From positions 1 through 64,000 of the forward strand of contig CAKVAF010000005.1 in the NCBI GenBank assembly GCA_934718785.1: 64,000 nucleotides of DNA. Direction: 5' to 3'. Below are positions 57,899 through 64,000 of the stretch, piece after piece. Under the pieces are notes generated by a model. It saw nothing but the letters and a program-made list of their open reading frames with translations, did no database searches and was not told the DNA's origin. The position numbers were made by a program, and so were the translations under genes. Position 1 is the first letter of the stretch; the number at the start of each line of letters is the position of its first letter. This DNA is from an uncultured Campylobacter sp. (lineage in GTDB: Bacteria; Campylobacterota; Campylobacteria; Campylobacterales; Campylobacteraceae).

Positions 57899-59415
57899 TA
57901 ACACATATCGCCCAGTTTTTAGAAAAAAGCGCAGCTAAAAATCCTCATAAAATCGCACTTATTGATAAATTTAGCAAACTCAATAAAGAAAAACTCAGCT
58001 ACAAAGAATTAAACGAGCTTTCAAACGCTCTAGCAAGCAAGATTTTAAAACTAGGCTTAAAAAATGAGGGCGTTTTGATACTGCTTCCTAAAAGCGCCAT
58101 TTGTTTAGTGAGTTTTTTAGGCGTGGCAAAAAGTGGTAATTTCTACACACTCCTTGATGAAAAATCCCCTAAAGAGCGCGTTTTAAAGGTGATTTCTATT
58201 TTAAAGCCCCGCCTTTTAATCACTTGCAAGAGTTTAAATTTAAGCTTTAAAGAGATAAAAAACACGCTTTTTATAGAAGATTTGCCAAGTTTTAAAATTG
58301 ATAAAAAAGCCTTGCAAGAGGCTAGAAATAAACACATCGATACAAATTTGCTTTATGTCTTTTTTACAAGTGGTTCAACAGGCACTCCAAAGGGTGTTAG
58401 TATCGCGCATAAAAGCGTGATTGATTACACCTTTTGGGTGTGTGATACCTTTAAACTCACAGCACGAGAAAGCCTGGCAAATCAAGCTCCTTTTTATTTT
58501 GATAATTCCATTTTAGATATTTTTTCAAGCCTAAAAGCAGGTGCGACGCTTCACATCTTGCCAAATGCGCTTTTTGCCTTTCCGGCTAAGATTTTAGCCT
58601 ATTTAAAGGAGTATAAAATTTCTATGATTTTTTGGGTGCCTAGCGTTTTGATTTATTTTGCTAATACAAAAGCGCTTGAGTGTGTAAATTTGAAACACCT
58701 TAAAAAGATATTATTTTGTGGTGAAATTATGCCAAACAAGCAGCTCAATATCTGGCGCAAATCCCTACCAAAAGCACTTTATGCAAATCTTTATGGTCCT
58801 ACTGAAATCACTGATGTGTGTAGTTTTTTCATCGTGCGCCGTAAATTTAAAGATGACGCACTTTTACCTATAGGAAAGGCTTGTAAAAATACCGAATTAC
58901 TTGTCTTTGATGAGAATTTAAGCTTAATCAAAGAAGAAGAAGCCTTTAAAAAGGGTGAGCTTTTCGTGCGAGGAACGAGCCTAAGCCTTGGCTATTTTAA
59001 AGACACGGCTAAAACAGCGGCGGCTTTTATACAAAATCCTTTGCATAATGATTATTTAGATTTGCTTTATAAAACAGGCGATATAGTCGCATATAACGAA
59101 CATGGCGAGCTTTTATGCTATGGGCGCAAGGATGGGCAAATTAAAATTTCAGGGCACCGTGTCGAGCTTGGCGAGATAGAAAGCGTTACGATCTCACACA
59201 AAGAAGTTAAAAATTGCGCTTGTATGTTTGAAGAAAGCTTGATTTGCTTTTATGAAGCTGCAAACGAGCTTGATTTAAAGGGCTTTTTAAAGGATAAACT
59301 CCCCGCTTATATGCTACCTAAAAGCTTTGTCCGCTTGGATAAATTTAAGCTTAATGATAATGGCAAGATTGATAGAAAAGCCTTGAAAGAGCTTGTTTTA
59401 AAGGATGTAAAATGA
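57895..59415 (+). CDS. AMP-forming acyl/amino acid adenylating ligase
   Basis: ANL-superfamily enzyme of 506 residues. The P-loop-like FFTSGSTGTPKGVS is at 157-169, NLYGPTEITD lies near 300, YKTGD near 397, and the catalytic C-terminal Lys block NDNGKIDRKAL near 490. It resembles amino acid-activating domains of nonribosomal systems in stand-alone form. An acyl carrier protein 1.6 kb downstream is the likely acceptor. I recall a similar pair in the C. jejuni flagellar glycosylation region (Cj1307/Cj1308). Substrate not predictable by eye. Confidence 0.85.
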   Translation: MITHIAQFLEKSAAKNPHKIALIDKFSKLNKEKLSYKELNELSNALASKILKLGLKNEGVLILLPKSAICLVSFLGVAKSGNFYTLLDEKSPKERVLKVISILKPRLLITCKSLNLSFKEIKNTLFIEDLPSFKIDKKALQEARNKHIDTNLLYVFFTSGSTGTPKGVSIAHKSVIDYTFWVCDTFKLTARESLANQAPFYFDNSILDIFSSLKAGATLHILPNALFAFPAKILAYLKEYKISMIFWVPSVLIYFANTKALECVNLKHLKKILFCGEIMPNKQLNIWRKSLPKALYANLYGPTEITDVCSFFIVRRKFKDDALLPIGKACKNTELLVFDENLSLIKEEEAFKKGELFVRGTSLSLGYFKDTAKTAAAFIQNPLHNDYLDLLYKTGDIVAYNEHGELLCYGRKDGQIKISGHRVELGEIESVTISHKEVKNCACMFEESLICFYEAANELDLKGFLKDKLPAYMLPKSFVRLDKFKLNDNGKIDRKALKELVLKDVK

Positions 59416-59449
59416 AAGCTTTTAGAATAAATTTAAAAAAGGCTTTTAA

Positions 59450-60215
59450 ATGAAGGCTATAAGAAGCTTTGAAAATGCCTTTTTAAAGGGCTTTGCTTTG
59501 AGTAATAATTATGAGAGTTTAAGCATAATTGTTTCAAATTTACACAGCAAAAATTACGAGCTTAGCCAAAATGAAAATAATTTTTTCATCACGCAAAGGC
59601 ATTTAAAACTTCTCATATTTTTTGTCAATGACTTGGAAAAAGATTTTAAGTTTAAGGATAAATTTATTAAAATCATCGGCAAAAAAGAAAGCGATTTTAC
59701 TAAATTTAGCCCCTTTTTAAAGGCAAATCACTTTAGCGAATTTGAGCTTTTTAAGCAAATGAGGCTTGAAAAAAGCGCGCTTGATAGCCAAATTTTAAAA
59801 CCTTGCGAGCTTATAAGCCTTGCTAGCGGGGCTAATATAAATGAAGTTTATACTTTGTTTAACGCAGTTTTTTAGCCCCGAGTATTTATTTTATTTTTCA
59901 AAAGATGAGCTTGAAAATAAGGCTAAAGCGGGCGAAATATTGCTTTATAAAGAAAAAAATCTCATTAAAGGCGCACTTATTTTTTCAAAAAGTTTAAACT
60001 CAACTATGCTTGATTTCATCGCTGTAAGTAAGGATTTAGAGCAAAAAAATGCCGCTTATTTATTAATGAATGCCTTTGTTTTGGTAAATAAAGAAGCGAA
60101 ATTTTATCAACTTTTTGTAAGAAATGATAATGAAAGAGCGATAAAATTTTATCAAAAATTTGGCTTTGAATTTAAGGATATGAGACTTAAATTTTATAAA
60201 AAGGATAGAGTTTGA
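59450..60215 (+). pseudogene. Two-domain GNAT acetyltransferase gene split by a frameshift
   Basis: Two overlapping frames (59450-59875 and 59841-60215) encode the halves of one protein of about 250 residues. The first has no domain I know and ends TLFNAVF-stop. The second carries a GNAT fold (YLLMNAFVLVNKEAKFYQLFVRNDNERAIKFYQKFGFEF). Removing one T from a T6 run (59868-59873) would fuse them as NAVFSPEYLFYF. The second frame could start at its own ATG (59841) and make a GNAT core alone. A T6 run is too short for typical contingency switching, so this is either a fixed lesion or a read error. The stop overlaps the start of the formyltransferase gene. Confidence 0.7.
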
Positions 60216-60952
60216 GAGTTGAAAAGCTTGTAGTTATCGGTAAAGGAAGCGTGGCTAGTAAGTGCTTTGAGCTTGCAAAGCAATTTTTTAAGCCTAATTT
60301 AGCTGAGCTTTTAAATTATGAAGATTTTACAAAAAAACAGCTTGATGATAAATTTAATACCTTAAAGCACGCTTTTATCATATCTGCTAATAATTTTTAT
60401 CTTTTTAAAGCCCCTTGCATTCAAAATAATACCATTATCAATTATCACAACGCACTTTTGCCTAGGCATAGGGGGTTAAATGCTCATATTTGGGCGATTT
60501 GGCAGGGGGATAAAAAAAGCGGTATCACTTGGCATTTTGTGGATGAAAGCATTGATACGGGTAAGATTATCACACAGAAAGAACTTATTTTAGATGATAA
60601 TACCACTTCTTGTGAGCTTTTGATTAAGCAACATAAACTTGCCATAGGCTCTTTAAAAGAAAGCTTGGAAAAAATCAAGGTAAAAAAAGAATTTGTAATG
60701 AGTAAGCAGGGGGGGGGGGGGATTTATCATACAAACATTTTGCCAAATAGGGGTTATTTAAATTTATCTTGGAATGAAGCTAAAATTTCAAGATTTTTAA
60801 GAAGCTTAAATTTAGGAGCTTTCAGGGATGTTGCTCTGCCTAAAATTAAGCTCTTAGGAAAGGAATTTGAAGTGCTTTTTTATGAGCTAGGACAAAAAGA
60901 AATTAAGTTAAGTTTAAGTGAAAATTTAAGCTTAAGCATTAAACAAAATTAA
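60212..60952 (+). CDS. Formyltransferase-family protein, phase-variable, on (G13)
   Basis: The 246-residue protein resembles methionyl-tRNA and sugar N-formyltransferases. The catalytic Asn77 and His79 lie in NYHNALLPRHRGLN, and Asp115 in DESIDTG, so the active site is complete. The donor is probably formyl-tetrahydrofolate. A G13 tract (60709-60721) encodes Gly167-170 and is in frame. The start is a TTG overlapping the previous stop (TTGA), with AAGGA upstream. The acceptor could be an amino sugar of the Pse pathway or an aminoacyl group on the adjacent carrier protein. Confidence 0.82.
   Translation: MRVEKLVVIGKGSVASKCFELAKQFFKPNLAELLNYEDFTKKQLDDKFNTLKHAFIISANNFYLFKAPCIQNNTIINYHNALLPRHRGLNAHIWAIWQGDKKSGITWHFVDESIDTGKIITQKELILDDNTTSCELLIKQHKLAIGSLKESLEKIKVKKEFVMSKQGGGGIYHTNILPNRGYLNLSWNEAKISRFLRSLNLGAFRDVALPKIKLLGKEFEVLFYELGQKEIKLSLSENLSLSIKQN
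60709..60721. repeat. G13 contingency tract
   Basis: Thirteen G in the formyltransferase gene, in frame as read. A change of one G in either direction would truncate the protein near residue 170. Confidence 0.9.
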
Positions 60953-60967
60953 AAAAGGAGAAAAAAA

Positions 60968-61201
60968 ATGACAAATTTAAACGACATTAAGGCGCTATTT
61001 GACGCCATTGAGCGAAGCGATATTGACGCAAATATGCAAAATTTGGTGAGTGATAATATCATCGATAGTCTTGATATCATGGGGCTTGTGGCTGAGATTG
61101 AAAAGAAATTTAACAAGCCTTTGAGTGCTGAATTTATCGAAGCTGAGAATTTTGAAAGCTTTGAAGCCTTGAAAGATATGTTGAACAAGGCTTTTAAATA
61201 G
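60968..61201 (+). CDS. Dedicated acyl carrier protein
   Basis: The 77-residue acidic four-helix carrier has the phosphopantetheine attachment site at Ser34 in NIIDSLDIMG. Strong ribosome site AAGGAG. It is not the housekeeping AcpP (motif DSLD with Ile-Met rather than the usual DSLDTVE). Its place beside a stand-alone adenylase and a formyltransferase suggests it holds an activated acyl or aminoacyl group for surface-sugar decoration. Confidence 0.9.
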   Translation: MTNLNDIKALFDAIERSDIDANMQNLVSDNIIDSLDIMGLVAEIEKKFNKPLSAEFIEAENFESFEALKDMLNKAFK

Positions 61202-61282
61202 TTTCAAAGGCTAAATTTAAGTCTTTGAAAAATTAAATTTGTTTGAACGCAAAGGAGTGTGGCAATCTTTATTGCATTATTA

Positions 61283-61322
61283 GATTGCCACGAATTTGCC
61301 GACTGCAAATCCCCTTAATGAT
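61283..61322. repeat. Degenerate GTCATTGCGAG-type hairpin
   Basis: GATTGCCACGAATTTGCCGAC then TGCAAATCCCCTTAATG: the left half matches the family well, the right half is decayed. It lies between the convergent carrier-protein and DUF2920 genes. Confidence 0.5.
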
Positions 61323-61325
61323 GAT

Positions 61326-62590
61326 TTAATTCTCCGCTTTTTCTAATTGCTTAATTTTAAGATGCATTTGCGCGTTTTTTTCGAAAAAAGTGTATTTTAA
61401 ATCATCACAAATATAGCTTATGCTCTTTTCGCATTTTGCTTTTTTTCTTTTCTTAATCTTTTCAAGTAAAGGGAAAAGCTCCTTTTCTATAAGCATTTTA
61501 AGGGGTATATCCATACCATGATTAAGGTTTTTGATGAATTGATTATCGATTTGTTCCTCGCTTGAAAAAGCTTTAAAATTCACCTCAAAGCCTAAATTTA
61601 AAAGTTCATTGATAAATTCTTGCTTTAAATCAAAAGAAGCTATCCTGTCAAATTTCGAGTGATAACACACATAAAAGGGCTTGGGATAATTTGCTTGCGT
61701 GTTTAAATGCTCTTTGTTAAAAAGGGCTCTTATAGCTTTTCTTGCGGGGCTGAAGCGATTTTTGCTGTTTGGATTTAAACTCCAATGTGTTTTTGTTGAG
61801 GTATAAATGGATAAATGAGGGTAAGTATTCACAGGTAAAAGTTCTAAATATCTTGTAAAATCAATTTCTTTGCCTAGTCCTATATGTTGCAGCTGTGCTT
61901 CAACTCCGCCCGAGTTTTCTATCACACCATCTACAAGCCAGGGCGCAAGTTTCGCACAAAACATACTCAAATACGCCCCATACGACTCACCTATTATTAT
62001 GATAGATATATCCCCCCCCCCCCCCGTGCTTTAAACATATTTTTTACATAAAGAGTAGCGTTTAGGATGTCAAGGGCAGCAAGGACACCAAAGTTTTGAT
62101 ATTCGTTACGAAGCGGACGAATGCTAGAGTGAATTTTAAGCCTAAAATCAGCATTTAAAAGCCCTTGTCTTTTTAACTCATCAAGCTTTTGATTGAGAGT
62201 ATTTGCGAGTGCGTAGCTCATTTCATTACCTGCTATTTCCTGTCTTAAAAGCTCATTTGAAAGACTAAGATTAATCTTAGCTAGCTCATTGACAAGGATT
62301 GATTTATCCACTTCATCAAAGATAAAATCAGCTCCAAGATTAAAGCGGTTATAAATAGCGTGATAATTCACACTTATCATCGCCAAATCATAATTTTTCG
62401 CAAAATATTTAAGATAAAGGGTTAAAAACTTATCATCTGCGCTCGCTCCCCAGCCTTGATTGATAAACACCAAAGCCTTAGGCGTTTTCTCATCATCATA
62501 ATGCAGGATAAAATCAGGCTGCACCTCGCGTTTTATATCAAGCTCCACATCATCGCTTGAGTTAAATTGTATCTTTTTGCTTACAAGCAT
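61326..62590 (-). pseudogene. DUF2920 esterase-like protein, phase-variable, off (G14)
   Basis: One gene split at a C14 tract (62012-62025; G14 in the coding strand). The first frame (197 residues from 62590) ends RGGGGIYLS-stop. Fifteen or twelve G would continue as DISIIIIGESYGAYLSMFC, giving about 421 residues to 61326. GESYG is a serine-hydrolase nucleophile elbow. The C. jejuni family with polyG tracts (Cj1305, Cj1306, Cj1310, Cj1342) lies in the flagellar modification region. Likely role: adding or removing an acyl group on flagellin sugar. It is transcribed opposite to its neighbours. Confidence 0.85.
62012..62025. repeat. G14 (C14 on plus strand) contingency tract
   Basis: Fourteen C on the plus strand inside the DUF2920 gene. 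Off as read; 12 or 15 restores the frame. Confidence 0.9.
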
Positions 62591-62700
62591 AGTTTGCCTT
62601 TAAATTGATTTTTGCAATTATAACTTAAATTTCTCTTTTATTTAAACTTAAAATGAATTAAAATTAGATAAAATCATCAAGTTAAAATAAAGGTTTAAAA

Positions 62701-63483
62701 ATGAAAGAGCTAATAAAAGCAAAGGGCGAGATTTTCACAACTAAAGATTTAATCCTTGCTTTAGAAAAAGTGGGCGTTAAAAGTGGGGACATCCTTTGCG
62801 TGCATACTGAGATTTTTAATTTTGGCACACCACTTTTACCTAAAAATGAGTTTTTAAGCGCGGTTTTAGAATGCTTTTGGCAGGTTTTAGGCAAAAACGG
62901 CACACTAATCATGCCCACTTTTACTTATAGCTTTTGCAAAAACAAGCCTTTTAATAAGCTTGAAAGTGGTAGCACTATGGGCGTTTTGACCGAGTTTTTT
63001 AGAAAGCAAAAGGGTGTTTTTAGAAGTGATGATCCTATTTTTTCTTTTGCGGTGAGTGGGGCGAAAAAAGATTTATTTTTAAAGCCTTGTGCTACTTGCT
63101 TTGGCGTGGGTAGCGTGTATGATGAGCTAGCGCGAAATAATGGCAAAATCATGCTTTTTGGCACAGATAAACTAGGCTACACTTTCACGCATTTTGTAGA
63201 AGAAGTTGCAAATGTGAGTTATCGCTATTTTAAGGAATTTAGTGGAATTTTAATCGATGAAAAGGGCGAGGAAAAAAACGCAAAAATTAAATATTTTGTG
63301 CGCGATTTAAACAAAAACTCGCATTTAAGTATCGCAAAACAAATCGACTTTTTAAAGAAAAATGATAATTTTGCGCTCACTCAATTTGGCGCTGCGCCCA
63401 TTGTGCTAATCAAAGCAAAGCCTTATTTAAATGAGCTTTTAAAAGCTTTTAAAAAAGATGAAAATTGCTTGCTTGAGAGTTAA
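62701..63483 (+). CDS. Aminoglycoside N3-acetyltransferase-like acyltransferase
   Basis: The 260-residue protein of the AAC(3) family shows the characteristic LCVHTEIFNFG, LIMPTFTYSF near 75, FRKQKGVFRSDDPIFSFAVSG near 105 and FGTDKLGYTFTHFVEE near 160. Chromosomal members in Campylobacter flagellar loci (Cj1296/Cj1297 region, as I recall) are thought to acylate amino sugars rather than antibiotics. A role in N-acylation of Pse or a precursor fits its neighbours. Confidence 0.85.
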   Translation: MKELIKAKGEIFTTKDLILALEKVGVKSGDILCVHTEIFNFGTPLLPKNEFLSAVLECFWQVLGKNGTLIMPTFTYSFCKNKPFNKLESGSTMGVLTEFFRKQKGVFRSDDPIFSFAVSGAKKDLFLKPCATCFGVGSVYDELARNNGKIMLFGTDKLGYTFTHFVEEVANVSYRYFKEFSGILIDEKGEEKNAKIKYFVRDLNKNSHLSIAKQIDFLKKNDNFALTQFGAAPIVLIKAKPYLNELLKAFKKDENCLLES

Positions 63484-63524
63484 ATCAACTTGTTTGAACT
63501 GAGCCTAAATATTAAATTTAGGAT

Positions 63525-63712
63525 ATTTTAGCTAAAATAACTCGCCCCAAACCGCAAGGCAAAGGGCAAATCTAACACAAACGGACTATGCGAGCATATA
63601 GTAAGCGTCTTAGGGTTGTATTATATCTAAATTTTAGGCTTTTTAAACTTAAAGTGGCGATATTTTTGCAAAACTAGGAGCGCAGGGGCTGTGGAAAGTC
63701 CCCTGTCCTTGT
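63525..63712 (+). ncRNA. Candidate structured RNA or 5' leader upstream of the FabH-like gene
   Basis: Unlike other gaps, this one is only moderately AT-rich and is full of short helices. An extended -10 (GCTAAAAT, 63531-63538, within a 14-base palindrome) precedes it. Possible stems are GCCC/GGGC around a CCGCAAGG tetraloop hairpin (63543-63567), CTATGC/GCATATAG (63586-63602) and CAGGGG/CCCCTG (63683-63705). No known class (tmRNA, RNase P, SRP, 6S, common riboswitches) is recognisable to me. It could be an independent small RNA or a regulated leader. Confidence 0.35.
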
Positions 63713-63752
63713 GTTTTAAAATTTACTTGTATTTTAAATTTAAAGGTAGATT

Positions 63753-64000
63753 ATGATAGCACTTAAAAACGCTGATTTTAAAGCCCTTGCTTGCGTTTTG
63801 GGCGAAAATGAAAAAAGCATTGATGAAGAACTGGCGCATTTAAGCGCGCTTAAACTTAAAATTTATAAAGAAAATATGGGCATAAAAAGGCATTTTAGCG
63901 CAGCTCAAAACAGCTTTGCCAGTGATTTAGCGCTCAAGGCTTTAAAAGAAGCTCTAAATTTAGCAAAGCTTGATAAAAATGAGCTTAGCGCGCTTTTAGT
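63753..64000 (+). CDS. FabH-like 3-oxoacyl-ACP synthase (3' partial)
   Basis: The first 82 residues, running off the window. ENMGIKRHFSA, then ASDLALKALKEALNLA and ELSALLV, match the N-terminal third of KAS III enzymes (TGIxxRxxA, ASDLAxxAAxxAL, IDxIIV). The catalytic Cys lies outside. Ribosome site AAAGG. A second, divergent fabH beside an acyl carrier gene also occurs in the C. jejuni flagellar glycosylation region, as I recall. Probably it builds or transfers the acyl group used for the sugar. Confidence 0.8.
   Translation, partial: MIALKNADFKALACVLGENEKSIDEELAHLSALKLKIYKENMGIKRHFSAAQNSFASDLALKALKEALNLAKLDKNELSALL

Noticed and set aside
59868..59873. T6 run as a fourth phase-variable tract
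   Set aside because: Six bases is too short for frequent slippage; treated as a lesion or sequence error instead.
62701..63483. Acquired aminoglycoside resistance gene
   Set aside because: The AAC(3)-like family in Campylobacter flagellar loci is chromosomal and linked to sugar genes; there is no mobile-element context here.
63525..63752. tmRNA, RNase P RNA, SRP RNA, 6S RNA or a common riboswitch
   Set aside because: GGAAAGTCC resembles an RNase P motif but the region is too short and lacks the other conserved blocks. No tmRNA ends, SRP loop or TPP, cobalamin, SAM, c-di-GMP or glycine signature could be found.

Overview
The window is low-GC DNA from an epsilonproteobacterium, almost certainly a Campylobacter. 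Supporting signs are AT-rich gaps with extended -10 boxes, AAGGA-type ribosome sites, GG-N10-GC (sigma54) promoters upstream of flagellar genes, polyG contingency tracts, and gene blocks matching my memory of C. jejuni NCTC 11168. Those blocks are pflB-serS-trpS-aroK, mqo/coaX/gatC/cvpA/fur/lysS/glyA/aroE, perR-ubiE-xseA-serC, flgD-flgE, lctP-lldEFG and pseB-pseC. The blocks sit in a different order from C. jejuni, and the spacers carry dispersed hairpin repeats that I do not associate with it. I cannot name the species.

Layout: 1-2.7 kb is the end of a phosphate ABC transporter operon (pstC partial, pstA, pstB). 3.3-8.1 kb holds lactate permease and the LldEFG/LutABC lactate oxidase. 8.1-9.9 kb is an apparently 5'-truncated N6-adenine methyltransferase/specificity gene. 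9.9-15.3 kb holds miaA, a UbiA prenyltransferase, two hypotheticals, moaA and a DMT exporter. 15.5-20.9 kb is pflB, serS, trpS and aroK. 21.1-25.5 kb holds a zinc alcohol dehydrogenase, mscL, a broken membrane-protein gene and terC, with dense hairpin repeats and a perfect 48-bp inverted repeat. 26-28.4 kb is hook assembly (flgD, flgE). 28.5-34.2 kb holds two TM2-like proteins, tRNA-Glu, mntP, capsule Kdo transferases kpsS (frameshifted at a polyA tract) and kpsC, and a YagU-like protein. 34.5-37.2 kb is an M23 peptidase, lpxC and a TsaB-like gene with no standard start codon. 37.3-53.7 kb is housekeeping. 53.8 kb to the end is a surface-sugar locus, most likely flagellin glycosylation.

The most interesting part is the last 10 kb. 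pseB and pseC make the pseudaminic acid precursor. They are followed by a phase-variable DUF4910/M28-like gene, an AMP-forming acyl/aminoacyl adenylase, a frameshifted GNAT acetyltransferase, a phase-variable formyltransferase, a dedicated acyl carrier protein, a phase-variable DUF2920 esterase-like gene, an AAC(3)-like acyltransferase and a FabH-like ketosynthase. Together these look like an activation, carrier and transfer line that makes an acyl group and attaches it to a nonulosonic acid. In this read the three polyG genes have G9 (off), G13 (on) and G14 (off). kpsS carries an A14 tract that is also off. pseB and flgD each have a well-formed sigma54 promoter, so the sugar pathway appears timed with hook assembly.
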